Assembly: GCA_013289985.1 (NCBI GenBank)
Contig: JABCYW010000019.1
Span: 1-61,556 of the forward strand
Direction: 5' to 3'
DNA from: Betaproteobacteria bacterium
GTDB lineage: Bacteria; Pseudomonadota; Gammaproteobacteria; Burkholderiales; Burkholderiaceae_C
Length of the DNA stretch: 61,556 nt
Positions within the stretch are counted from its first letter, which is position 1. Every line of letters begins with the position of its first letter. Below the pieces are notes generated by a model, which was not told the DNA's origin, did not search any database, and worked only from the letters and a program-made list of their open reading frames with translations. A program made the translations under genes and the position numbers. Positions 19,695 to 28,954 of this stretch are shown here, one piece after another.

Positions 19695-21101
19695 TCACGA
19701 GTCGAAGCCCAGGCCCATCGCATCCATGGCCCGCAGGAAGAGGTTGCGCCTGCCGTGATTGTGGTCGGCGCGGTTCAGCGACCAGCGCGTGGCCTGCACC
19801 GTCGCCCAGGTGAGCGGCTCGGGCGGGAACGCCATCGGCTTCTCGCGCACCATGCGCAGCCGCGTACGCTCGGTGTCGAGGCCGTCGGCCTTGTCCAGCA
19901 GCACGTTGGCCGCGAAGCGCGTGGCGCCCACGCCCAGGCCGGTGAAGCCCGCGGCGTAGACCACGCGGCCCTGGTGCGCGTCGGCGTAGAACGCGCAGAA
20001 GCGCGAGCAGGTGTCGATGGCGCCGCCCCAACGGTGCGTGAAGCGCAGGCCTTCGAGTTGCGGGAAGGTGGTGAAGAAGTGGCTGGCCAGGCGCTCGAAC
20101 GACTCGGGGCGGTCGTCGTGCCGGTCGTCCACGCGCCCGGCGAAGTTGTAGATCGCGTCGTAGCCGCCGAACAGGATGCGGTTGTCGCGCGTGATGCGGT
20201 AGTAGTGGAACTGGTTGCCGAGGTCGGCCAGGCCCATGCGGTTCTTCCAGCCGATCGCCTGCATCTGCACGGCCGTCAGCGGCTCGGTCATCAGCACGTA
20301 GTCGTAGACGGGGATGGTGTGCGAGCGATAGCGCCTGAGCAGCGACGGGAACGCATTGGTGGCGAGCACCACGCGCGACGCCGTCAGGCTGCCCGCCGCG
20401 GTCCGCAGCCGGACGCCGGCCTGGAGCGCCTTGAGCCCCGTCACGCGCGACTCCTCGTGGATCTGCACGCCCAGCTCGCGCGCCACGCGCGCGAGGCCCG
20501 TCACCAGCTTGCCGGGGTGCAGCATCGCGGTGCCGTGGCGGTCCCACTGGCCGGCGAGGAAGGTGGGCGAGGCCACCTCGGCGCGCACCTGCTGCGTGTC
20601 GAGGTAGCCGTCGCCGCGCAGCGCCGCGTCCTGGTACGGCTCCACCGCCACCGCCATCACGCCGGTGCGTTCGAAGTCGCAATCGATGCCATAGCGCTGC
20701 ACCGCCTCGGCGATCTCCTCGAGGTTTTGCAGGCCCAGCGCCTCCAGCTGCCCGAACTCCTCGGCCCAGCGGCGCTCGCCGTTGTCCTCGCCGTGCGTCA
20801 GGCTGGCCTCGCAGAAGCCGCCGTTGCGGCCCGACGCCGCCCAGCCGATGCTGCGGCCTTCGAGCAGCGTCACGCGGCGTTGCGGGTCGCGCTCCTTGGC
20901 GAGGATGGCGCTCCACAGGCCCAGGAAGCCGCCGCCGACGATGGCCAGGTCGGTGGCCGCATCGCCGGCCAGCGGGGCCAAGCGCTGGCGCGGGCCCACG
21001 TCGTCGAGCCAGAACGGGCGGTTGACGCTGGCCTGCAGCGAGGCGAGGACGGCGGCGCGCGGCGGCGCCTGGCGTTCGAAGACGGTCTGCGCCATGCTCA
21101 T
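19695..21101 (-). CDS. FAD-dependent amine oxidoreductase (PuuB-like, DAO family)
   Basis: This 468-residue flavoenzyme probably oxidises an amine or N-substituted amino acid to an aldehyde or imine. The dinucleotide-binding motif LAIVGGGFLGLWSA is at about 52, with the acidic strand end TLLEG. The GRNGGFCEASLTHG segment is typical of gamma-glutamylputrescine oxidase (PuuB)-like enzymes, and YAAGFTGLGVGATRFAANVL closes the FAD site. Start ATG 21101 has GGAGG 10 bp upstream. It is followed by a cupin and an aldehyde dehydrogenase. No glutamylpolyamine synthetase is nearby, so the substrate may be free rather than glutamylated. Confidence 0.88.
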   Translation of the reverse strand: MSMAQTVFERQAPPRAAVLASLQASVNRPFWLDDVGPRQRLAPLAGDAATDLAIVGGGFLGLWSAILAKERDPQRRVTLLEGRSIGWAASGRNGGFCEASLTHGEDNGERRWAEEFGQLEALGLQNLEEIAEAVQRYGIDCDFERTGVMAVAVEPYQDAALRGDGYLDTQQVRAEVASPTFLAGQWDRHGTAMLHPGKLVTGLARVARELGVQIHEESRVTGLKALQAGVRLRTAAGSLTASRVVLATNAFPSLLRRYRSHTIPVYDYVLMTEPLTAVQMQAIGWKNRMGLADLGNQFHYYRITRDNRILFGGYDAIYNFAGRVDDRHDDRPESFERLASHFFTTFPQLEGLRFTHRWGGAIDTCSRFCAFYADAHQGRVVYAAGFTGLGVGATRFAANVLLDKADGLDTERTRLRMVREKPMAFPPEPLTWATVQATRWSLNRADHNHGRRNLFLRAMDAMGLGFDS

Positions 21102-21159
21102 GAGGCTACCCTCCGCCTGGCGGCTGCGGTGCGAACGCCTTCGGGCGGCCGGGCGGCGC

Positions 21160-22506
21160 TCACGCCTGCTCCGCCAGCGCGTCGGCGAGCACTTCGACGA
21201 GGCGGTCGATCTCGGCCGGCGTCGCCACGAACGGCGGCGCGAGCTGGATCGTGTCTCCGCCGAAGCGCACGTAGACGCCCGCCTGCCAGCAACGCATCGC
21301 GATCTCGAACGGACGGCGCGCGGGCTCGCCCGGCAGCGCGGCGATGGCGAGGCCGGCGGCGAGGCCGAAGTTGCGGATGTCGGTGACGTGCCGCGAGCCC
21401 TTGAGCCCGTGCACGGCGGCCTCGAAGTGCGGCGCCAGCGCGCGCACCCGCGCCGGGGCATCCTCCTTCTGCAGCGCGTCCAGCGTGCCGAGCGCCGCGG
21501 CGCAGGCCACCGGGTGGGCGGAGTAGGTGTAGCCGTGCGGGAACTCGATGTTGTTCAACGAGCCGCCGGCGGCCATGAAGGCGTCGTGGATCGCGCGGCT
21601 GGCGACGACGCCGCCCATCGGGATCACGCCGTTGGTGATCTGCTTGGCGAAGTTGAGGATGTCGGGCGTGACGCCGAAGGCTTCGGCACCCGTCCACGCG
21701 CCGGCGCGGCCGAATGCGGTGATCACCTCGTCGAACACCAGCAGGATGTCGTGCTGCGTGCAGATCTCGCGCAGGCGCTGCAGGTAGCCGCGCGGCGGCA
21801 CGATGACGCCGGCCGAGCCGGAGAACGGCTCGACGATCACCGCCGCGATGTTGGAGGCGTCGTGCAGCGCGATCAGGTCGAGCAGGCCGTCGGCCAGGTG
21901 CGCGCCGTCGTCCGGCATGCCGCGGCTGAATTCGTTGCCGGACAGCAGCGTGTGCGGCAGGTGGTCGGCCGCGATGCCCTGGCCGTACAGCTTGCGGTTG
22001 CCCACGATGCCGCCGACGCTGATGCCGCCGAAGTTCACGCCGTGGTAGCCCTTGGCACGTCCGATGAACAGGTTCTTGCCGGACTGGCCCTTCAGGCGCC
22101 AGTAGGCCCGCGCCATCTTCAGCGCGGTGTCGGCCGCCTCGGAGCCGGAGCCGCAGAAGAACACGTGGTCCAGGCCTTCGGGCATCAGCGCGGCGATGCG
22201 CTCGGCGAGCTGGAACGACAGCGGGTGGGCGAACTGGAACGGCGGCGCGTAGTCCAGCGTCGCCACCTGGCGCGACACCGCGTCGACGATCTCCCGGCGG
22301 CCGTGGCCCAGGCCGCAGGTCCACAGGCCCGAGAGCCCGTCGAAGATCCGCCGCCCCGCGCCGTCGCGGTAGTAGCAGCCCTGCGCCTCGACCAGCAGGC
22401 GCGGATCGGCCTTGAACTGGCGGTTGGCGGTGAACGGCATCCAGTGCGCGTCGAGCTGGGCGGGCGTGAGGGGCTGGGCCGCGTGCGGCAGGTCGTTGGG
22501 GTGCAT
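21160..22506 (-). CDS. class III omega-aminotransferase (beta-alanine--pyruvate type)
   Basis: This 448-residue PLP enzyme moves an amino group from an omega-amino acid or diamine to pyruvate. The N-terminal signature LDAHWMPFTANRQFKADPRL is characteristic of beta-alanine--pyruvate transaminases. The PLP-phosphate motif is CGSGSEAADTALKMA, the PLP-contact Asp is in FDEVITAFGR, and the Schiff-base Lys is in NFAKQITNGVIPMGG. It is the first gene of the minus-strand amine operon and diverges from a LysR regulator 101 bp away. Beta-alanine, beta-aminoisobutyrate, GABA or putrescine are candidate substrates. Confidence 0.92.
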   Translation of the reverse strand: MHPNDLPHAAQPLTPAQLDAHWMPFTANRQFKADPRLLVEAQGCYYRDGAGRRIFDGLSGLWTCGLGHGRREIVDAVSRQVATLDYAPPFQFAHPLSFQLAERIAALMPEGLDHVFFCGSGSEAADTALKMARAYWRLKGQSGKNLFIGRAKGYHGVNFGGISVGGIVGNRKLYGQGIAADHLPHTLLSGNEFSRGMPDDGAHLADGLLDLIALHDASNIAAVIVEPFSGSAGVIVPPRGYLQRLREICTQHDILLVFDEVITAFGRAGAWTGAEAFGVTPDILNFAKQITNGVIPMGGVVASRAIHDAFMAAGGSLNNIEFPHGYTYSAHPVACAAALGTLDALQKEDAPARVRALAPHFEAAVHGLKGSRHVTDIRNFGLAAGLAIAALPGEPARRPFEIAMRCWQAGVYVRFGGDTIQLAPPFVATPAEIDRLVEVLADALAEQA

Positions 22507-22554
22507 GGCGTCTGCGTGGGGAGTGCGAGGATGGAGGGATTCTGGAGACGGAAT

Positions 22555-22570
22555 CAGTTCGAATAAACTG
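22555..22570. promoter_or_regulatory. dyad in the transaminase / LysR divergent promoter
   Basis: CAGTT-N6-AACTG forms a 5-bp inverted repeat centred in the 101-bp space between the divergent starts at 22506 and 22608. Size and position fit a LysR-type operator. Confidence 0.45.
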
Positions 22571-22607
22571 CGCCGTATCGCTCGTAACGCGCACAGGATT
22601 GAAACTG

Positions 22608-23540
22608 ATGGTGAAGAAGGCGCTGCTGGGACAGATCGGCGACACCGAGATCCGGCTGCTGCGCATCTTCAAGGCCGTGGTGGCCTGCGGCGGCCTGGCG
22701 GCGGCGGAACTGGAGCTCAACATCGGCCGTTCCACCATCAGCCGCCACCTGCGCGACCTGGAGGAGCGGCTGGGCCTGGTGCTGTGCCGGCGCGGCCGCG
22801 CGGGCTTTGCCCTGACCCCCGAGGGCCAGCGCGTGTTCGACGATGCCCTGCGCCTGCTCGACGCGATGGACAGCTTCCGCGCCGACGTGCGCGACATGCA
22901 CGCCGAGCTCACCGGCACGCTGGCCGTCGGCCTGTTCGACAAGACGGTGACCAACCCGCGCGCGCGCATCGGCGCGGCGGTGCGCGAGTTCCGGCGCGAG
23001 GCGCCGGGCGTGGCCCTGGAGATGACGGTGGGGACGCTGAGCGACATCGAGTCGGCGGTCATCGACGGCCGCCTCGACGTCGGCGTCGTTCCCGACCACC
23101 GGCGCTCCGACAGCCTGACCTACACGCCGCTGTTCGACGAGGAGATGCTGCTGTACTGCGGCCGCCAGCACCCGCTGTTCGAGCCGCGCGACGAGCCGCT
23201 GTCGTGGGACGAGCTGCGCGACTACGACCACGCGGGCTTCGGCTTCCATTCGCCCAACATGGAGGCCACGCACCGCCTGGGATTGCGCCGCCAGGCCACC
23301 GTCAACGACCAGGAGGCGATCGCCACGCTGATCCTGTCCGGCTGCTACACGGGCTTCCTGCCCGACCACTACGCCGAGTCCTTCCTGCGCACCGGACAGA
23401 TCCGGCGCGTCGTCGCCACCGGATCGACCTACGACGTGCACTTCGTCGCGATCCAGCGCCGCTCGCCGGCACCCACGCGCATCGGCGCGGCGTTCCTGGA
23501 ATGCCTGCGGCGCATGCACGAGGCGAGAGCGGACGGATAG
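22608..23540 (+). CDS. LysR-family regulator of the amine cluster
   Basis: This 310-residue regulator has an N-terminal winged helix-turn-helix (about 15-75; GGLAAAELELNIGRSTISRHL) and a LysR effector-binding domain beginning near GTLAVGLFD. Divergence from the transaminase gene and the shared 101-bp promoter region make the amine operon its likely target. ATG 22608 is preferred to an upstream in-frame TTG; AGGAT is 10 bp upstream. It ends 27 bp before the convergent metE stop. Confidence 0.9.
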   Translation: MVKKALLGQIGDTEIRLLRIFKAVVACGGLAAAELELNIGRSTISRHLRDLEERLGLVLCRRGRAGFALTPEGQRVFDDALRLLDAMDSFRADVRDMHAELTGTLAVGLFDKTVTNPRARIGAAVREFRREAPGVALEMTVGTLSDIESAVIDGRLDVGVVPDHRRSDSLTYTPLFDEEMLLYCGRQHPLFEPRDEPLSWDELRDYDHAGFGFHSPNMEATHRLGLRRQATVNDQEAIATLILSGCYTGFLPDHYAESFLRTGQIRRVVATGSTYDVHFVAIQRRSPAPTRIGAAFLECLRRMHEARADG

Positions 23541-23567
23541 CCGCCGTCCGGCCGCGCTTCACGCCGC

Positions 23568-25856
23568 TCACGCCTGCCGCAACACCTTCGCCGCCGCCAC
23601 CATGTTGGCCAGCGCCGGGATGACCTCGGCCCACTGGCGCGTCTTGAGGCCGCAGTCCGGGTTCACCCACAGGCGCTCCGCCGGCACGCGCTCCGCCGCC
23701 TTCCTCATCAGCTGCACGATGTGCTCCTGCGACGGGATGTTGGGCGAGTGGATGTCGTAGACGCCCGGCCCGATCTCGTTGGGGTACTTGAAGTCGTCGA
23801 ACGCGGCCAGCAGCTCCATGTCCGAACGCGAGGTCTCGATCGTGATGACGTCGGCGTCCATGTCGGCGATGGACGCGATGATGTCGTTGAACTCCGAATA
23901 GCACATGTGGGTGTGGATCTGCGTCTCGTCGGCCACGCCGTTGGCCGTGATGCGGAACGATTCCACCGCCCAGTCGAGGTAGTGCTTCCACTGCGACTTG
24001 CGCAGCGGCAGGCCCTCGCGCAGCGCGGCCTCGTCGATCTGGATGATGCGCACGCCGGCCTTCTCGAGGTCCAGCACTTCCTGGCGGATCGCCAGCGCGA
24101 GCTGCAGGCACGACGCCGAGCGCGGCTGGTCGTCGCGCACGAACGACCAGTTCAGGATCGTCACCGGGCCGGTGAGCATGCCCTTCATCGGGCGCTGCGT
24201 GAGCGACTGGGCGTACCTGATCCACTCCACCGTCATCGCCTTCGGGCGGCTGATGTCGCCAAACAGGATGGGCGGCTTCACGCAGCGCGAGCCGTAGGAC
24301 TGCACCCAGCCGGACTGGCTGAACGCGTAGCCTTCGAGCTGCTCGCCGAAGTATTCGACCATGTCGTTGCGCTCGGCCTCGCCGTGCACGAGCACGTCCA
24401 GGTCCAGCACCTCCTGCTCCTTCACGCTGCGCGCGATCTCGGCATGCATCGCCGTCCTGTAGCCGGCGGCGTCGAGGCGGCCGGCCTTGAATTCGCCGCG
24501 CGCGTGGCGGATCTCCGCGGTCTGCGGGAACGAGCCGATCGTCGTCGTCGGGAACGCGGGCAGCTTCAGCAGCGCGGCCTGCCTGGGCGCGCGCTGGCCG
24601 TACGCGCTCCGGCGCTTGCCGAGCGCGCCGGAGATCGCGGCGACGGCCGCCTGCACGGCCGGGTCGTTGACGCGCGACGAACGGCGACGCGCCTCGATCG
24701 CGTTGCGGTTGGCCTGCAGGGCGTCCTTCACCGAATCGCGGCCGTTGCGCAGCGCGCCCGCCAGCACCTGCAGCTCGTCGAGCTTCTGCAACGCGAAGGC
24801 CAGCCACGACCTGACCTGCACGTCGAGGCTCTTCTCGCCGGCAAGGTCGACCGGCACGTGCAGCAGCGAGCACGACGGCGCGATCCAGAGGCGCTCGCCC
24901 AGGCGCTCGGCCAGCGGTGCGATCCAGTCGAGGACCGCGTCGAGGTCGGTCTTCCAGATGTTGCGGCCGTTGATCACGCCCAGCGACAGCACCTTGTGCG
25001 CGGGCAGCATGTTGAGCACGTTGAGCACGTCGTCGCGGCCGTTGATCGCGTCGAGGTGCAGCCCGGCCACCGGCAGGTTCGCGGCGAGGTGCTGGTTCTC
25101 CAGCAGCTGGCCGAAGTACGTCGCCAGCAGCAGCTTGACCTTGGCGCTCTTGAGGTCGTGGTACGCCGTGCGGAACGCGTGCTGCCAGTCGGCGTCGAGC
25201 TCCGTGACGAGGATGGGCTCGTCGATCTGCACCCATTCGACGCCCTGCGCGGCCAGCGCGTCCAGCAGCTCGCGGTAGACCGGCACCAGGCGCGGCAGCA
25301 GCGCGAGGCGGTCGGAGTCGTCCTTGGCCTTGCCGAGCGCCAGGTAGGTGACCGGGCCGATGATCACCGGCTTGGCCTTGACGTTCTGCGCGCGCGCCTC
25401 GGCCAGTTGCTCCAGCAGGCGCGTGGCGTCGAGCTTGAACGCGGTGTCGGCCGTGAACTCGGGGACGATGTAGTGGTAGTTCGTGTCGAACCACTTCGTC
25501 ATCTCGCCGGCGGCGACGCCGCCGCCGCAGCATTCCGAGTGGTCGGCGGCGTGCGCCGAGCGTCCGCGGGCGACGCGGAAGCAGTTGTCGAGCGGATCGC
25601 CGTGGAAGCCGCGCACGCGCTCGGGCAGGTTGCCGAGCGTGAAGCTCATGTCGAGCATCTGGTCGTAGTAGGCAAAGTCGCCCACGGGCGCCAGGTCGAG
25701 CGCGGCCTGGTTGATCCAGTGGCGCTGGCGCAGCTGGCCGCCGAGCGACTTGAGCGCGTCGAGCGACGACTCGCCCTTCCAGTACGACTCCAGGGCGAAC
25801 TTGAGTTCACGCTTCGCGCCGATGCGCGGAAAGCCGAGGTTGTGGGTCGTGACCAT
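23568..25856 (-). CDS. metE: cobalamin-independent methionine synthase
   Basis: This 762-residue cytosolic zinc enzyme transfers a methyl group from 5-methyltetrahydrofolate (polyglutamate) to homocysteine. It starts [13 protein letters not shown] as usual. Zinc ligands are visible in [13 protein letters not shown] (His, Cys) and in [11 protein letters not shown] (Cys), and the homocysteine motif [18 protein letters not shown] opens the second barrel. The frame is open 54 bp upstream, but ATG 25856 is the family start. It is divergent from a MetR-like regulator. The 96-bp promoter region is too short to hold a cobalamin riboswitch. Confidence 0.97.
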   Translation of the reverse strand: MVTTHNLGFPRIGAKRELKFALESYWKGESSLDALKSLGGQLRQRHWINQAALDLAPVGDFAYYDQMLDMSFTLGNLPERVRGFHGDPLDNCFRVARGRSAHAADHSECCGGGVAAGEMTKWFDTNYHYIVPEFTADTAFKLDATRLLEQLAEARAQNVKAKPVIIGPVTYLALGKAKDDSDRLALLPRLVPVYRELLDALAAQGVEWVQIDEPILVTELDADWQHAFRTAYHDLKSAKVKLLLATYFGQLLENQHLAANLPVAGLHLDAINGRDDVLNVLNMLPAHKVLSLGVINGRNIWKTDLDAVLDWIAPLAERLGERLWIAPSCSLLHVPVDLAGEKSLDVQVRSWLAFALQKLDELQVLAGALRNGRDSVKDALQANRNAIEARRRSSRVNDPAVQAAVAAISGALGKRRSAYGQRAPRQAALLKLPAFPTTTIGSFPQTAEIRHARGEFKAGRLDAAGYRTAMHAEIARSVKEQEVLDLDVLVHGEAERNDMVEYFGEQLEGYAFSQSGWVQSYGSRCVKPPILFGDISRPKAMTVEWIRYAQSLTQRPMKGMLTGPVTILNWSFVRDDQPRSASCLQLALAIRQEVLDLEKAGVRIIQIDEAALREGLPLRKSQWKHYLDWAVESFRITANGVADETQIHTHMCYSEFNDIIASIADMDADVITIETSRSDMELLAAFDDFKYPNEIGPGVYDIHSPNIPSQEHIVQLMRKAAERVPAERLWVNPDCGLKTRQWAEVIPALANMVAAAKVLRQA

Positions 25857-25952
25857 GGGGATTCGATTCCGTTTGAGCGAGGAGACGGCATCGTAGGAAA
25901 TCCGTCGCATGACGTAAAATGGTCTTATTTCACCAATCCATTAATTTCAGTC

Positions 25953-26888
25953 ATGCTCGAGCGCATCCACCTCGCCATCGTCCAGCAGGTCGACAAGCTC
26001 GGCTCGATGACGGCCGCGGCCGAGGCGCTGCACCTGACGCAGTCGGCCATCAGCCATTCGATCAGGAAGCTCGAGGAGCAGCTGGGCACCGACATCTGGC
26101 TGCGCGAGGGCCGCGCGCTGCGCATGACGCAGGCCGGGCAGTACCTGCTTCAGGTCGCCAACCGGGTGCTGCCGCAGCTGGTGCTCGCGGAGACGCGCAT
26201 CGGCCAGTACGCCGAGGGCGAGCGCGGCACGCTGCGCATCGGCATGGAGTGCCATCCCTGCTACCAATGGCTCCTGAAGATCGTCTCGCCCTACCTCGCC
26301 AAGTGGCCGGACGTGGACGTCGACGTGAAGCAGAAGTTCCAGTTCGGCGGGATCGGCGCGCTGTTCGGCTACGAGATCGACCTGCTGGTCACGCCCGATC
26401 CGCTGCACAAGCCCGGACTCCGCTTCGTTCCGGTGTTCGACTACGAGCAGGTGCTGGTGGTGGCGCGCGACCACCCGCTGGCGCGCGTTCCCTGGGTCAA
26501 GCCCGAGCAGATGACGGACCAGGTGCTGATCACCTATCCCGTGCCCACCGACCGGCTCGACATCTACACCCGGTTCCTGATGCCCGCCGGCATCACGCCG
26601 AAGCGCCAGAAGGCGATCGAGACGACGGACATCATGCTGCAGATGGTGGCCAGCGACCGCGGCGTGGCGGCCCTGCCGCGCTGGCTGGCCGAGGAGTACG
26701 CGCGGAAGATGCCCGTCGTGCCCGTGAAGCTCGGCCGGCAGGGCATCGCCAAGCAGATCTTCCTGGGCGCCCGGGAAGCCGATTTCGAGATCGACTACCT
26801 GGAGGCCTTCGTGGAACTGGCGCGTCGGCCCCTATCCGATGCGAGCGCGCCCAGGACGCGCGGTCGCCGTCCCGGCGGTCACGAATAG
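25953..26888 (+). CDS. metR: LysR-family regulator, MetR-like
   Basis: This 311-residue LysR regulator begins MLERIHLAIVQQVDKLGSMTAAAEALHLTQSAISHSIRKLE, the typical MetR N-terminus, with the helix-turn-helix at about 16-40. The effector domain includes IGMECHPCYQWLLKIV, matching MetR, which uses homocysteine as coactivator. It is divergent from metE, its expected target. No clean TGAA-N5-TTCA box was found in the 96-bp gap, only a direct repeat of TGAAAT on the minus strand. The last 10 bp overlap the convergent prpB gene. Confidence 0.9.
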   Translation: MLERIHLAIVQQVDKLGSMTAAAEALHLTQSAISHSIRKLEEQLGTDIWLREGRALRMTQAGQYLLQVANRVLPQLVLAETRIGQYAEGERGTLRIGMECHPCYQWLLKIVSPYLAKWPDVDVDVKQKFQFGGIGALFGYEIDLLVTPDPLHKPGLRFVPVFDYEQVLVVARDHPLARVPWVKPEQMTDQVLITYPVPTDRLDIYTRFLMPAGITPKRQKAIETTDIMLQMVASDRGVAALPRWLAEEYARKMPVVPVKLGRQGIAKQIFLGAREADFEIDYLEAFVELARRPLSDASAPRTRGRRPGGHE

Positions 26889-27739
26889 CGCTTTTCCAGC
26901 GCGTCCCATTCCGGCTTGCCCACCAGCCGCTGGCGCTCGGCGAACGGCACCACCAGCGCGGGATCCTCGTCGATGCGCCGCGTCTCCTTCAGCACGCCCA
27001 GCGCCTTCTGCATGCCCGCGACGGCGCCCTGCAGCGCGGCATTGGCGTACAGCACGATGCCGTAGCCGAGCTCGCCCAGCTCCTGTGCGCCGAAGATCGG
27101 CGTCTTTCCGCCGATGACCATGTTCATCAGTTGCGGCGGCCCGAGCCGCTTCGGCAGCGCGCGGATCTCGTCGGCGCTCGTCACGGCCTCCACGAAGAGG
27201 ATGTCCGCGCCGGCCTCGACAAAACGCTGCGCGCGTTCGACCGCCGCCTCGAAGCCGTGCGTGGCCGCCGCATCGGTACGGGCCATGATCAGGAAGTCGG
27301 GATCGTGGCGCGCGTCGACGGCGGCCTTGATCTTGGCGACGGCCTCCTCGGTGGAGATGACCTCCTTGCCGGAGAAGTGGCCGCAACGCTTGGGCGCGAC
27401 CTGGTCCTCGAGCTGGATGCAGTCGGCCCCGGCGCGCTCGAGCACGCGCACGGCGTGGCGCACGTTGAGCGCGTTGCCGAAGCCGGTGTCGGCGTCGACG
27501 ATCAGCGGCAGGTCGACCGCGTCGCGGATGCGCGCGGTGTGGTCGGCGATCTCGTGCAGGCCCATGAAGCCCTGGTCGGGCAGGCCGAACCACATGTTGG
27601 TGACGCCGGCGCCGGTGACGTAGATCGCCTCGAAGCCGAGGTCGGCGATCACGCGCGCGGACAGCGCGTTGAAGGCGCCCGGCACGAGCACGCCACGGCG
27701 CGCCTCGACGAGCGATCGGAGGGTCTTGCGAGTGGACAT
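26879..27739 (-). CDS. prpB: 2-methylisocitrate lyase (PEP mutase/isocitrate lyase superfamily)
   Basis: This 286-residue enzyme is expected to cleave 2-methylisocitrate to pyruvate and succinate, the last step of the methylcitrate cycle. Mg-binding Asp residues are in IVDADTGFGNALNV and the catalytic loop is APKRCGH. The loop continues FSGKEV instead of the RPGKEI type I remember for many PrpB proteins, so a related activity (oxaloacetate hydrolase or decarboxylase) cannot be excluded by sequence. It is the last gene of the minus-strand prpC-acnD-prpF-prpB operon, which supports the PrpB assignment. The 3' end overlaps the MetR-like gene by 10 bp. Confidence 0.85.
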   Translation of the reverse strand: MSTRKTLRSLVEARRGVLVPGAFNALSARVIADLGFEAIYVTGAGVTNMWFGLPDQGFMGLHEIADHTARIRDAVDLPLIVDADTGFGNALNVRHAVRVLERAGADCIQLEDQVAPKRCGHFSGKEVISTEEAVAKIKAAVDARHDPDFLIMARTDAAATHGFEAAVERAQRFVEAGADILFVEAVTSADEIRALPKRLGPPQLMNMVIGGKTPIFGAQELGELGYGIVLYANAALQGAVAGMQKALGVLKETRRIDEDPALVVPFAERQRLVGKPEWDALEKRYS

Positions 27740-27757
27740 GGCGGGAATTCCTGTTCT

Positions 27758-28945
27758 TCAGAAGCTGTCGGCCGGCACGCGCACCCAGCCTTCCATCAAC
27801 ACGCGGGCGCTGCGGCTCATGATCGCCTTGGTGACCGTCCAGGTGCCGCCCACCTTCATCGCCTCGGCGCCGACGCGCAGCGTGCCCGACGGATGGCCGA
27901 AGCGGACGGCACCGCGCGCGCCGCCGCCCGCGGCGAGATCGACCAGCGTGCCCGGGATGGCCGCGGCCGTGCCGATCGCGACCGCCGCCGTGCCCATCAT
28001 GGCGTGGTGCAGCTTGCCCATCGACATGGCACGCACCAGCAGGTCGACGTCGGCCGCCCTCACCTGCCTGCCGCCGGACGCGAGATAGTCGGCCGGGCGC
28101 GCGACGAAGGCGAGCTTGGGCGTGTGCTGGCGGCCCGCGGCCTCGTCCACATGCTGGATGAGGCCCATGCGGACGGCGCCGTGCGCGCGGATCGCCTCGA
28201 ATCTCGCCAGCGCCTTCGCATCGCCGTTGATGGCCTCCTGCAGCTCGGTGCCCGTATAGCCGAGGGCCTCGGCGTTGAGGAAGATCGTCGGGATGCCGGC
28301 ATTGATCAGCGTCGCGTCGAATGTGCCGATGCCCGGCACCTCGAGGCGATCGACGACGTTGCCGGTCGGGAACATCGCGCCGCCGCCGTCGCCTTCGTCG
28401 GCCGGGTCGAGGAATTCGAGCCGCACCTCGGCCGCCGGGAACGTGACGCCGTCCAGCTCGAAGTCGCCCGTCTCCTGCACCTCGCCGCCGGTCATCGGCA
28501 CGTGCGCGACGATGGTCTTGGAGATGTTGGCCTGCCAGATGCGCACCACGGCGACGCCGTCGCGCGGCACGCGGTCGGCGTCGACCAGGCCGTTGGCGAT
28601 CGCGAACGGGCCGACCGCCGCCGACAGGTTCCCGCAGTTGCCGCTCCAGTCCACGAAGCGGCTGTCGATCGCGACCTGGCCGAACAGGTAGTCCACGTCG
28701 TGGCCGGGCCGCGTGCTCTTCGAGAGGATGACCGTCTTGCTGGTGCTGGACGTGGCGCCGCCCATGCCGTCGATCTGCTTGCCGTACGGGTCGGGGCTGC
28801 CGATCACGCGCAGCAGCAGGGCGTCGCGCGCCGGGCCGGGCACGCGTGCGCGCTCGGGCAACTGGTCGAGGCGGAAGAACACGCCCTTGCTGGTGCCGCC
28901 GCGCAGGTAGGCGGCGGGAATCCTGACTTGGGGAGCGCTGGACAT
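27758..28945 (-). CDS. prpF: 2-methylaconitate cis-trans isomerase
   Basis: This 395-residue diaminopimelate-epimerase-fold protein isomerises the 2-methylaconitate produced by AcnD into the isomer used by aconitase. It opens IPAAYLRGGTSKGVFF, a signature of PrpF. Other conserved stretches are DGMGGATSSTSKTVI, DWSGNCGNLSAAVGPFAI and HHAMMGTAAVAIGTAA. It lies 18 bp upstream of prpB and 9 bp downstream of acnD in the same operon. Confidence 0.95.
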   Translation of the reverse strand: MSSAPQVRIPAAYLRGGTSKGVFFRLDQLPERARVPGPARDALLLRVIGSPDPYGKQIDGMGGATSSTSKTVILSKSTRPGHDVDYLFGQVAIDSRFVDWSGNCGNLSAAVGPFAIANGLVDADRVPRDGVAVVRIWQANISKTIVAHVPMTGGEVQETGDFELDGVTFPAAEVRLEFLDPADEGDGGGAMFPTGNVVDRLEVPGIGTFDATLINAGIPTIFLNAEALGYTGTELQEAINGDAKALARFEAIRAHGAVRMGLIQHVDEAAGRQHTPKLAFVARPADYLASGGRQVRAADVDLLVRAMSMGKLHHAMMGTAAVAIGTAAAIPGTLVDLAAGGGARGAVRFGHPSGTLRVGAEAMKVGGTWTVTKAIMSRSARVLMEGWVRVPADSF

Positions 28946-28954
28946 GGAAGGCTT

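Noticed and set aside
25857-25952. Cobalamin riboswitch upstream of metE
   Set aside because: The divergent gap is only 96 bp and shows no B12-box-like sequence; a MetR-type regulator explains control.
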